A DNA stretch of 64,000 nucleotides from Synechococcus sp. PCC 7335 (lineage in GTDB: Bacteria > Cyanobacteriota > Cyanobacteriia > Phormidesmidales > Phormidesmidaceae): NCBI RefSeq assembly GCF_000155595.1, contig NZ_DS989904.1, positions 4,147,987 through 4,211,986 on the forward strand, read 5' to 3'. Positions 54,969-64,000 of the stretch are shown here, piece after piece. Each line of letters starts with the position of its first letter. Position 1 is the first letter of the stretch. A program made the position numbers and the translations under genes. The notes below the pieces were generated by a model, which was given only the letters and a program-made list of their open reading frames with translations, had not been told where the DNA came from and made no database searches.

Positions 54969-56051
54969 GTGGATAAGATTGATTCGCAGCCTTCAGATCG
55001 TAACCATCGCGCTAAGAATCTTCACGACCATGGCCCGTTTGATAGCCGTGGTCACGGTTATGGCGGTCACGATCATGGCGCTCGTGCCCACAAAGGCCTC
55101 TACACATACCGTGCCGAAGTTAGAAGAGTGTTGCTGCTAACACTCGGCCTCAACGTTGTTGTCGTTATTTTAAAGGCAATTGTAGCCTGGTGGACTGGTT
55201 CTCTTAGCCTAATGGCAGATGCACTTCATAGCGTCACCGATAGTGCTAACAACGTCTTAGGGCTCGTCACTAATCAGCTCGCCTCAGCAGAGCCAGATCG
55301 TGAGCATCCTTATGGGCACCAAAAATTCGAGGCCGTAGGCGCGCTCGGTATTGCTGCTTTTCTAGGCATCGCCTGCTACGAGATACTAGAAGGAGCTATA
55401 TCGCGGATTTTCACCGCGAGCGATCCGACCGTTATGAATGCCATATCGCTTTGGATCATGATCTTAGTTTTAGGTGTCAATATCTTCGTTGCCTTCTATG
55501 AACGAGGAGTGGGCAGAAAGCTAAACAGCAATATTCTGATTGCTGATGCTCAGCACACCATGAGCGACATTTGGATTACGATTACTGTTCTCGGTGGGCT
55601 CATTGGTGTTTGGCTTGGAGTTCAGTGGCTGGATGTCGCATTAGCTTTTCCAGTGGCAGTTTTGGTTATTCGCAGCGGCTGGGTTGTCCTGTCAGCAAAC
55701 CTACCTTGGCTTGTTGATGAGATGGCGATCGCACCCGAAGCGATCCACAACATCGTGATGCAAGTCCCCGGTGTGCTTAACTGCCATAGCATTGCTTCTA
55801 GGGGTGTTTTAGGTCGCCAAATCTTTATCGACATGCACTTAGTTGTCGAGCCTACAGATATCTTGAGCGCTCATAACATCACAGAACAAATCGAGCAGTT
55901 GATTGCTGAGGCCTTTGGACCTAGCCGCGTAACTATCCATGTTGAGCCCCATAGCTATGTCGAGCCAGAAATTTCATACGGCACCGGGCATCGCAAAAAC
56001 AAGCACCACAAACATGAGCCCCGACCGAAACGCTCTAAAAAAGCCGAATGA
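54969..56051 (+). CDS. Cation diffusion facilitator (CDF) metal exporter
   Basis: 360 residues from GTG 54969 with AGGAGG about 12 nt upstream. A His-rich cytosolic N-terminus (His at 13, 20, 21, 29, 34, 36, 41) precedes TM1. TM2 metal site MADALHSVTDSANN and TM5 site IADAQHTMSDIWIT give the HxxxD pairs. C-terminal metal-sensing domain ends in GTGHRKNKHHKHEPRPKRSKK, again His- and Lys-rich. Probable zinc or related divalent export; the exact metal is not visible. pgsA starts 9 nt after it. Confidence 0.92.
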   Translation: MDKIDSQPSDRNHRAKNLHDHGPFDSRGHGYGGHDHGARAHKGLYTYRAEVRRVLLLTLGLNVVVVILKAIVAWWTGSLSLMADALHSVTDSANNVLGLVTNQLASAEPDREHPYGHQKFEAVGALGIAAFLGIACYEILEGAISRIFTASDPTVMNAISLWIMILVLGVNIFVAFYERGVGRKLNSNILIADAQHTMSDIWITITVLGGLIGVWLGVQWLDVALAFPVAVLVIRSGWVVLSANLPWLVDEMAIAPEAIHNIVMQVPGVLNCHSIASRGVLGRQIFIDMHLVVEPTDILSAHNITEQIEQLIAEAFGPSRVTIHVEPHSYVEPEISYGTGHRKNKHHKHEPRPKRSKKAE

Positions 56052-56060
56052 GAACGCAGA

Positions 56061-56597
56061 ATGAATCTACCTACTTGGATTACTATCTCTAGACTGCTCG
56101 GCGTCCCGATTGTCCTGTTTGCACTTTTAGAGCCTACTGACTTCCGCCGTTGGATTAGCGTCGTCGTTTTTGTCGTTTTTGCAGGGACAGATTGGTTAGA
56201 TGGCTACCTTGCTCGCAAGCTCAACCAAGTCACCGAGTTAGGCAAGTTCCTAGACCCGCTAGTCGACAAGCTACTGGTTATGGCGCCTTTGATCGCCTTA
56301 GTTGGCTTGGGAGAGATTCCTGCTTGGGGCGTATTTCTTATCTTGGCTAGAGAGCTGACTATCTCTGGCTGGCGCGTCAACCCAGTCTTTCAAGATGGCA
56401 AAGTACCGGGAGCTGGGATATGGGGAAAGGTAAAAACCGTTGTGCAGATTACTGCGATCGCTCTTCTCTTAGCTCCTTTAGGCGATCTCTGGCAGAACAT
56501 CGCCCTTCTGCTTTTCTGGATAGCCGTTGTCCTTACTTGGATATCAGGACTACTCTACTTATTTCCAGCAAGTCCCAAAGCTAGCTCTAAGCCTTGA
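56061..56597 (+). CDS. pgsA: CDP-diacylglycerol-glycerol-3-phosphate phosphatidyltransferase
   Basis: 178 residues. The CDP-alcohol signature DWLDGYLARKLNQVTELGKF...DPLVDK (DGxxAR, then GxxxD, then D) is complete. About four to five membrane helices. It makes phosphatidylglycerol phosphate, precursor of the only phospholipid of cyanobacterial thylakoids. 9 nt after the CDF gene, so probably co-transcribed. Confidence 0.93.
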   Translation: MNLPTWITISRLLGVPIVLFALLEPTDFRRWISVVVFVVFAGTDWLDGYLARKLNQVTELGKFLDPLVDKLLVMAPLIALVGLGEIPAWGVFLILARELTISGWRVNPVFQDGKVPGAGIWGKVKTVVQITAIALLLAPLGDLWQNIALLLFWIAVVLTWISGLLYLFPASPKASSKP

Positions 56598-56639
56598 GCT
56601 CTGCCTTTATCTTTCTAGATCTTCTGCCGGTTCTATCCT

Positions 56640-57062
56640 CTATCCCTCTTCTTCGTCCACCATGTTAGGGCTGATCAAGGTGATATCAAACTCATCCGGT
56701 GCGACTCCTGAAAAAGTATCTCTGGCTAGCTGATAGAAGATTGCCCTAGCTTGTGGACCAAATACAATTTCATCTTCATTAACTAAGTCATGAGACTGTA
56801 CTTTCCGGCCGTTGATCAACATGCCATTCGCACTTGGCTTACCTTTGAGGTTGCCGTCCACGATTCGATAGAGCGTCTTTTTCTCATCCTTAGGCAGCTG
56901 CACTAGTGTGGCATGGTGTCGCGACACGAACTGGGAAGCCAGTCGAATATCGCACTTAGGATCTCGTCCAATCGAGTACACTGAGCTGTCTAAACAGATC
57001 TCTCGCCTTCCTTGGCTATCTTCTATGATTAGGATGCTAGTGAGCGGAGAACTTGAAGACAT
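56640..57062 (-). CDS. FHA-domain protein
   Basis: 140 residues. FHA core: VYSIGRDPKCDIRLASQFVSRHHATLVQL, then GKPSANGMLINGRKVQSHDLVNEDEIVFGP. The SRHH and NG elements are the phosphothreonine-binding residues. A short acidic tail follows. No kinase is in the window, so the partner is unknown. Convergent with pgsA. Confidence 0.9.
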   Translation of the reverse strand: MSSSSPLTSILIIEDSQGRREICLDSSVYSIGRDPKCDIRLASQFVSRHHATLVQLPKDEKKTLYRIVDGNLKGKPSANGMLINGRKVQSHDLVNEDEIVFGPQARAIFYQLARDTFSGVAPDEFDITLISPNMVDEEEG

Positions 57063-57463
57063 AATCGATACCAGAGTAAACTAAAAAGCGATCGCCTGAG
57101 CCAACTTAATAAATCAATCTATTGCCACTTAGCTCTACACATTCGTCGCGATAGATATAGCCGTTGATGCACATAGAACTGAGTGGGTAGCCATCGCTAA
57201 ATGCATTTGACAACCACTATTATATATTCAAGCCATATCCATAGCTTGCCAAAAAAACCACTTAAATAACGCACCAAAGGTGTCTATTTATTCAATACCT
57301 TACAACGCTTTTGGGGCTAGGCATGTGAAGACGCAAATACCTGCTATTTGCTGACACAGATGTCAACCAAAAAAGAGGTGACCATCTGATCACCTCAAGA
57401 CTATTCCTTCAATACAGCACTTTTAATACAGCTCTTTCGACACGCAACTTTCTGGTGGCCTCT
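57063..57463. other. 401-bp spacer with the prk terminator
   Basis: No gene seen besides the terminator at 57369-57396. The right part is the prk 3' region and the left part should hold the FHA-gene promoter. Confidence 0.5.
57369..57396 (-). terminator. Rho-independent terminator of prk
   Basis: On the minus strand GAGGTGA / TCACCTC forms a 7-bp stem with an 8-nt loop followed by six T. It lies about 68 nt after the prk stop. Confidence 0.85.
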
Positions 57464-58471
57464 CTAAGCAACTGAACCTGCGGGCACTTTCTTAGCCGCA
57501 GTTAGCTTCTCATACGTAGCTCGCATCTTGAGACCAACTAGTACCTGAAACAACCCACTACCGTTGTTAGAGCCAGGATAATCACGGTGGTTGAGCAATA
57601 GCTCTGTCATCTCGCCATAGTGATTAGTTGAAGTGTTACTCAAGTGACTCTCCACATAAATCACTTCTTCTAAGCGATCAAACTCACCATCGAGTTCTAA
57701 TACTGAAACCTCATTGCCAAAGTAGCTATCGGGACCGTATTGCATCCGTAGCCCTGGGTAAGAACAAGTCAGCTTGCGACCGCAAGGAATCCAGTTGATT
57801 GTCGATCCCTCATCAAACAGATAGACCGGCTCAAAGCCCTCAATTCCCTCACGCTGAATTAGGCGAACCCGCAAGATCTTGTTTTCCTTATCGTTAGGAA
57901 TTAGGTTCGTCGGTAGAATTTGGATGACTACGTCGGCGTATTGTTTTTGCACGTCGATATAGGCTTCAAAGTCGGGCTTACGTGCGTTGATTGCCGCTAG
58001 CACGTCCTCATAGGTATGACCGCGCTCAGCCATGTCTCGCTGAATCTTCCAGTTAATTTTTACCTCGTCACTGATATCGAGGTAAACGCTAAAGTCCAAA
58101 AGATTACGCACCCGCTCATCATACAAAGGGTGCAAGCCTTCTATCACAATAATTTTGTTAGGTTCAACCTTTTCTGGCGGATCGAGTTCGCCTGTCTCAT
58201 GGTTGTAGATCGGCTTATCGATCGTATTGCCTTCTTTTAGCGCCTTAATCTGCTCATACATCAGATCAAAGTTGTTTGCCTTTGGATTGAGTGCCGTAAC
58301 CTTCTTTTCCTTACGCTGCTTTCGATCCAAACTATGGTAATCATCCAAACAGATGACTGTCATAAACTCTTCACCAAAGAGGTCCGCCAACCGACGTAAA
58401 AAAGTCGATTTGCCGCATCCCGAGTCTCCGGCAACACCGATTAAAACTACCTGGCTGTCTTTACTGGTCAT
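57464..58471 (-). CDS. prk: Phosphoribulokinase
   Basis: 335 residues, normal length. P-loop GVAGDSGCGKSTFLRR; regulatory redox pair Cys19 and Cys41 (DSGCGKS and VICLDDYHS); second pair Cys230 and Cys236 in IPCGRKLTCSYPG. Catalyses ATP plus ribulose 5-phosphate to RuBP in the Calvin cycle; the four cysteines support thioredoxin/GAPDH-CP12 regulation as known for cyanobacteria. Divergent from petH, 601 bp apart. Direct evidence for an oxygenic autotroph. Confidence 0.97.
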   Translation of the reverse strand: MTSKDSQVVLIGVAGDSGCGKSTFLRRLADLFGEEFMTVICLDDYHSLDRKQRKEKKVTALNPKANNFDLMYEQIKALKEGNTIDKPIYNHETGELDPPEKVEPNKIIVIEGLHPLYDERVRNLLDFSVYLDISDEVKINWKIQRDMAERGHTYEDVLAAINARKPDFEAYIDVQKQYADVVIQILPTNLIPNDKENKILRVRLIQREGIEGFEPVYLFDEGSTINWIPCGRKLTCSYPGLRMQYGPDSYFGNEVSVLELDGEFDRLEEVIYVESHLSNTSTNHYGEMTELLLNHRDYPGSNNGSGLFQVLVGLKMRATYEKLTAAKKVPAGSVA

Positions 58472-60308
<1,837 letters not shown>

Positions 60309-60363
60309 GTAGCCAATTGCTTGAGTAAGGTGCTCTCAAAAGACATCTGAATGAACAAGATTG

Positions 60364-60411
60364 GGAGGGCCGTTTTCGAAAGAGAGCGGCCCTCCTTGTA
60401 CAATTGGGAGG
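60364..60411 (+). promoter_or_regulatory. Leader of hom with two mutually exclusive hairpins
   Basis: Hairpin A: GGAGGGCCG (60364-60372) with CGGCCCTCC (60387-60395), 9 perfect pairs. Hairpin B: CCCTCC (60390-60395) with GGGAGG (60406-60411), 6 pairs across 10 nt. The two share CCCTCC, so only one can form. B hides the strongest Shine-Dalgarno of the region. No T-run follows A, so it is a poor terminator. Lies in the 127-bp petH-hom spacer. Confidence 0.5.
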
Positions 60412-60419
60412 ATCATTTC

Positions 60420-60446
60420 GTGAGATTACCAGGCGTTGAACTCTAA
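60420..60446 (+). CDS. Possible 8-codon leader ORF overlapping the hom start
   Basis: GTG at 60420 lies 8 nt after GGGAGG and reads MRLPGVEL then TAA. The hom TTG at 60436 is inside it in another frame. In the hom frame a TGA at 60421 blocks earlier starts. Confidence 0.4.
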   Translation: MRLPGVEL

Positions 60447-61755
60447 AGCGGTACTAAAAGTCGGAATATTAGGACTGGGCACCGTGGGCACAGGGGTGGC
60501 CAAAATTCTATTAGAAACCAAGGGCCGACATGCGCTGCTAAACACCTTGGAAATTGAGAAAGTGGGCGTGCGATCGCTTAAACCTCGTAGCATTGATCTC
60601 CCCGAGACCCTCTACACAACAGATCTCGATAGCATCGTCAGCGATCCTAGTATCGACATCATTGTTGAAGTGATTGGCGGACTAGAGCCTGCGCGATCGC
60701 TCATTCTCAAGGCTATCGAAAACGGCAAGCACGTTGTAAGTGCTAATAAAGCCGTGGTTTCCCGCTATGGCGAAGAAATTTATGCAGCTGCTACTACAGC
60801 CGGCGTCTACGTCATGATCGAAGCAGCAGTGGGTGGCGGCATTCCAATTATTGCCCCGCTTAAGCAAGCTCTTTGCGTGAATCGCATTCAGGCGGTTATG
60901 GGCATCATCAACGGCACGACTAACTACATTCTCACTCGGATGCAGAATGAAGGGGGCGATTTTGAATCGATTCTTACCGACGCTCAATCATTAGGCTACG
61001 CCGAAGCTGATCCTACTGCTGATGTTGATGGACTAGATGCGGCTGATAAGATTTCGATTCTAGCGGCACTCGCTTTTGGCGGACGGATTAAGCGAGAAGA
61101 CATCTACTGTGAAGGCATTCGCAATGTCAGTGCAGCCGATATTTCATACGCTGAAAAGCTAGGGTTTGTGATCAAACTACTGGCGATCGCACAGCTACCT
61201 AAGCAGCTACCTCAAAAAATAAACGCTGACAGTGCTAGGCGAATTCAGGCCCGCGTGCATCCAACCCTGGTCCCAATCGATCATCCGCTGGCCAGTGTTA
61301 ATGATGTCAATAATGCGGTTCTAGTTGAGGGTGAGCCGATTGGCCAAGTCATGCTCTACGGTCCGGGTGCTGGAGAAGGTCCAACGGCTAGTGCTGTCGT
61401 GGCTGATTTGATGGCGATCGCTGCTAATCCTACCTGTGATCACGCTCTAAACCCTCTGCTTGCCTGCTCGCATACTTACTCGCTCGATATCGTTCCTAGC
61501 ACCGAAGTCGTCACTCGTCTCTACGTTCGTCTTTTGGTAAAAGACACTCCCGGTGTGATTGGTAAACTAGGGACTTGCTTTGGGCGCTATGACGTCAGCT
61601 TAGAATCGATTGTTCAGATCGGTATTCAAAATCGCCTAGTTGAGCTTGTCGTTGTTACTCATGAAGTATCAGAAGGAGCCTTTCAGCAGGCACTTGAAGA
61701 AATTCGTCAATTTCCTGAAGTAACAGATATTCCTAGCTTGCTGCATGTCCTTTAG
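60436..61755 (+). CDS. hom: Homoserine dehydrogenase
   Basis: 439 residues from TTG 60436, the only start available in the frame because TGA lies at 60421. NAD(P)-binding GLGTVGTG, catalytic part VSANKAVVSRYGEEIY and MGIINGTTNYILTRM, LGYAEADPTADVDGLDAADK, and C-terminal ACT domain RLYVRLLVKDTPGVIGKLGTCFGRYDVSLESI. It makes homoserine for threonine and methionine; the ACT domain should bind threonine. The weak start and the leader hairpins hint at translational control. prmC follows without a gap. Confidence 0.95.
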   Translation: MNSKAVLKVGILGLGTVGTGVAKILLETKGRHALLNTLEIEKVGVRSLKPRSIDLPETLYTTDLDSIVSDPSIDIIVEVIGGLEPARSLILKAIENGKHVVSANKAVVSRYGEEIYAAATTAGVYVMIEAAVGGGIPIIAPLKQALCVNRIQAVMGIINGTTNYILTRMQNEGGDFESILTDAQSLGYAEADPTADVDGLDAADKISILAALAFGGRIKREDIYCEGIRNVSAADISYAEKLGFVIKLLAIAQLPKQLPQKINADSARRIQARVHPTLVPIDHPLASVNDVNNAVLVEGEPIGQVMLYGPGAGEGPTASAVVADLMAIAANPTCDHALNPLLACSHTYSLDIVPSTEVVTRLYVRLLVKDTPGVIGKLGTCFGRYDVSLESIVQIGIQNRLVELVVVTHEVSEGAFQQALEEIRQFPEVTDIPSLLHVL

Positions 61756-62661
61756 ATGTCTACTGCTGTACCTGGGCAAGCTTTGTATCAATGGCGGCAG
61801 TGGGCTATCCAGCTTGCTAAAAAAAGCAATATCGATCTAGGCGAAGTCGATTGGTTTTTGCAAGGGCTCAGCCAGCTTACAGGTCTGTCTCTGCAGCTAG
61901 GCGACTACCAAAACCAGCCTGGCGTTCTACTAAGCGTACCGCTACGTGAATTAACCGAAAGATGGCAACGTCGCATAGATCAAAATGTGCCTGTTCAATA
62001 TCTGGTTGGTGAAACCCCCTGGCGGAACTTTTTGCTTACCGTGACACCAGATGTGCTGATTCCACGTCCAGAAACTGAGCTAATGATCGATATTGCCGCT
62101 GAGCTAGTCGCCAATCGTCCGAACGCAAAGCAGGAACACGTAGGTAACTGGGCTGATCTGGGTACAGGCAGCGGGGCGATCGCACTCGGTTTAGCATATA
62201 CCTTGCCAAATGCTCGGGTTCACGCTGTCGATATTAGCGATGCGGCGGTCAAAATAGCTCGGCTCAACGCCGAAAAACATTCTCTCGCCCACCGTATTAC
62301 CTTCTTTCAAGGCAGTTGGCTATCGCCCCTTGGACATCTTCAGGGACAGCTCACCGGCATCGTCTCAAATCCACCCTATATTCCTAGTCAGCTTGTGCTT
62401 ACCCTTCAGCCTGAAGTGGCTAACCACGAACCACACCTAGCGCTAGACGGCGGGTTAGACGGACTAAGCTGTATCCGCCATCTTATCTCTGAGGGGGCTA
62501 CCTATCTACAGCCTGGTGGTCTTTGGCTAACTGAACTGATGATGGGGCAAGCAACAACAGTAGCCGATCTCCTGAGTCAGCAGGGTGCATACACTGATGT
62601 CACCATCCACCAAGACCTCTCCGGGATAGACAGATTTGTCTCTGCTCGCAAAGCTCTATAA
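61756..62661 (+). CDS. prmC: Release factor glutamine methyltransferase
   Basis: 301 residues. N-terminal helical domain about 1-85, VLIPRPETELMID at 100-112, SAM-binding ADLGTGSGAIALGLA at 133-147, and the catalytic NPPY at 205-208. Methylates the GGQ glutamine of RF1/RF2. Its ATG directly follows the hom stop, which implies coupling with hom. Confidence 0.95.
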   Translation: MSTAVPGQALYQWRQWAIQLAKKSNIDLGEVDWFLQGLSQLTGLSLQLGDYQNQPGVLLSVPLRELTERWQRRIDQNVPVQYLVGETPWRNFLLTVTPDVLIPRPETELMIDIAAELVANRPNAKQEHVGNWADLGTGSGAIALGLAYTLPNARVHAVDISDAAVKIARLNAEKHSLAHRITFFQGSWLSPLGHLQGQLTGIVSNPPYIPSQLVLTLQPEVANHEPHLALDGGLDGLSCIRHLISEGATYLQPGGLWLTELMMGQATTVADLLSQQGAYTDVTIHQDLSGIDRFVSARKAL

Positions 62662-62701
62662 TCAGCGCACACAAGTCAGCAATCAGCGCACACAAGTCAG
62701 C
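62660..62701. repeat. 21-bp perfect tandem duplication after prmC
   Basis: The unit aatcagcgcaca + caagtcagc occurs at 62660-62680 and 62681-62701 identically; a degraded third copy continues to about 62723. It begins at the prmC stop codon. Confidence 0.9.
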
Positions 62702-62756
62702 TCATCAGCTTACATAGGCCAGCTCATCAAGCTAACCTCTATAAAAAGGTAAAACC

Positions 62757-62864
62757 ATGGAAAGTACCGCTTCACTCGACTGGATATTGGCTGCTAGCGC
62801 GATCGCTATCTTCCTTGGCGGTCTTTTCCTTCTTTTTGATGGCATCAATGGTAGCGGTGACTGA
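62757..62864 (+). CDS. 35-residue single-helix membrane peptide
   Basis: MESTASLDWILAASAIAIFL, then GGLFLLFDGINGSGD. One hydrophobic helix about 8-27 and a polar end. AAAAAGG 7 nt before the ATG is a good ribosome site. The size and layout are like small subunits of photosynthetic or NDH complexes, but I cannot assign it to one. Confidence 0.6.
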   Translation: MESTASLDWILAASAIAIFLGGLFLLFDGINGSGD

Positions 62865-62876
62865 CAGAGAATAACC

Positions 62877-63410
62877 TTAGTAGCATGTATTCCCACCCGT
62901 ATTTGGAACCGATTGCTCTTTAGATTTGCGCATGGCCCCGATCAGAGTGGATACAATCACACAGCGTTTGATAGTTGGCGCTTGTTCACTTGAAAGTGTG
63001 ATACGTCCTAATCTCTCTACATTACCATCTTCATCAAAGCGAACGTAGCGCACGTCGCCTGAGCTTGCAAAGCTTGTTTCATCATCTATTTGTACAGACG
63101 CAGAGTCTGAGACTTCCCACTGTGCTTCGTCTATCGCAACAGGTTGATGCACAGCCCATTCTACAAAATCATTTCGTTCTCGTATACTAAACTGCCAGGT
63201 AAGCCCTCGACTTTGGGCAATTATTTGAGCCTGTCGAATAGCTGAGTGTATTTGGTCTCTGCTAGTAGTTAGCCGATTTCCCTCCAAAAAGCTGAACCAG
63301 CTAGGGGCTGCAATCGTGCTTAATATTCCAACAATAGCAACCACAACAAAAACTTCAATCAGCGTAAAGCCAGCCGTACTATCAGCAGTATCTATCTGTT
63401 GATGTTTCAT
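62877..63410 (-). CDS. Type IV pilin-like pseudopilin (GspH/FimT family)
   Basis: 177 residues. Prepilin leader with cleavage site G14|F15 and Glu5 of the mature form (GFTLIEVFVVVAIVGILSTIAAPSWFSFLEGNR). FimT/GspH middle with LTTSRDQIHSAIRQAQIIAQSRG. Ends in a Cys (NTGGNTCY). Same strand and close to the partial gene upstream, so likely part of a pilin/pseudopilin operon entering from the right. Confidence 0.88.
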   Translation of the reverse strand: MKHQQIDTADSTAGFTLIEVFVVVAIVGILSTIAAPSWFSFLEGNRLTTSRDQIHSAIRQAQIIAQSRGLTWQFSIRERNDFVEWAVHQPVAIDEAQWEVSDSASVQIDDETSFASSGDVRYVRFDEDGNVERLGRITLSSEQAPTIKRCVIVSTLIGAMRKSKEQSVPNTGGNTCY

Positions 63411-63504
63411 CTTTGTCTCTTAACCTGCTATCTTTTCAAACCGCTACCTTTGAACCCTTTCTGACTACGTCTTGGTTGAGTAGTCCTTGAACGGTGTAAG
63501 GTGA

Positions 63505-64000
63505 TCAAATTCTTTTATCAACGACCCCTCTTACCAGCACCCTAGTTTCTAGAATTGGCAATGCACTTTCACTATTGGCCATATTGATAGCCCCAGGTTG
63601 TGCGTCGTAGGCATTTCCTCTCAAGAAGACATAAACATCCTGATTAGTACGTTCTTCACTATCTGTGTCGGGGCTTCGCACGCAGGCAAAGAAACTGGTA
63701 TGGTCTGTTGTCGTTGCTGCGCTGGGCATCACCTGGTATAGAGAATTTCCTGAAGCGTCTGTGCCGTAGGTGCTACAGGGTTCAGTCGGATCAGACAGCG
63801 GTGAGCGATTTAAAGTTGCGGTTGGATTGTCCACAAAATCAACTAGCGCCGCTGAGCTGCCAGAGGGATTTCCACGAGTAAGATCGGGCGTCCAATCCTC
63901 AAAAGAGGACTCGCTATCACCCAAATTGGCAGGATCGCGATAGCCTTCTCTGATCACCATATTGGCTGTATTGCCTCTATATTTTGAAAGCTCGTATCGG
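63505..64000 (-). CDS. Partial protein of the pseudopilin operon, N-terminus outside
   Basis: The frame is open to the right edge: residues upstream of Met at 63960 read RYELSKYRGNTAN. About 165 residues of the C-terminal part are visible: extracellular-type sequence with two Cys (EPCSTYG, FFACVRSPD), and the end ILETRVLVRGVVDKRI. It may be a larger pseudopilin of the hormogonium polysaccharide secretion type (HpsC-like), based on location and character only. Confidence 0.5.
   Translation of the reverse strand, partial: RYELSKYRGNTANMVIREGYRDPANLGDSESSFEDWTPDLTRGNPSGSSAALVDFVDNPTATLNRSPLSDPTEPCSTYGTDASGNSLYQVMPSAATTTDHTSFFACVRSPDTDSEERTNQDVYVFLRGNAYDAQPGAINMANSESALPILETRVLVRGVVDKRI

Overview
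The window is cyanobacterial chromosome. It carries phosphoribulokinase with both redox cysteine pairs, a ferredoxin-NADP reductase (petH) with an N-terminal CpcD-like phycobilisome linker domain, and many copies of the octamer GCGATCGC (HIP1), which is typical of cyanobacteria. The gene content (several MscS channels, Na+/H+ and K+/H+ antiporter families, stress proteins) would fit a Leptolyngbya/Synechococcus-PCC7335-like lineage, but that placement is inference. I see no tRNA, rRNA, CRISPR array, insertion sequence or prophage.

Layout. 1-3749: start of a glycogen debranching enzyme (glgX, cut by the window edge), proline iminopeptidase and a chromate transporter. 3865-15900: a stress-flavoured region with two DUF2382 (YsnF/AvaK) proteins around a small membrane protein, three separate MscS channels, a winged-helix protein, two exported stress-type proteins (low-temperature-induced-like and CsbD-like), and DUF2294 and DUF2267 proteins, separated by long spacers rich in palindromes and terminators. 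16013-21650: a complete, translationally overlapping five-gene peptide ABC importer on the minus strand. 22043-24928: a CHASE-domain histidine kinase converging on an OmpR-type regulator. 25227-30720: unknown membrane proteins, a KefB-like antiporter, a DenD-like dehydrogenase and a coiled-coil DUF2325 protein. 30743-42344: 5-oxoprolinase, a lipoprotein-like protein, trpS, an MTHFR-family protein, an orphan HigA-like mini-gene, and an RND pump with its adaptor. 42539-52414: an unpaired ABC permease, glcF, an NhaC-family antiporter divergent from a LysR regulator, and a DnaJ-TPR-membrane fusion. 52570-64000: holB/tmk, a CDF metal exporter, pgsA, an FHA protein, prk divergent from petH, hom-prmC, a 35-residue membrane peptide, and pseudopilin genes running off the edge.

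Two features stand out beyond ordinary annotation. First, short tandem duplications recur throughout the window. Eight of them have a period of exactly 15 bp with unrelated unit sequences, in both spacers and genes; others have periods of 11-21 bp. They sit at start codons, stop codons and 5' leaders. Second, the leader of hom has two mutually exclusive GC-rich hairpins around a strong Shine-Dalgarno sequence. That sequence serves an 8-codon ORF whose end overlaps the TTG start of hom, which suggests translational control. The palindrome-dense 12005-12613 spacer in the stress region is a third place to look for regulation or a small RNA.

Starts, products and domain limits come from reading translations by eye. 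No database search was possible.
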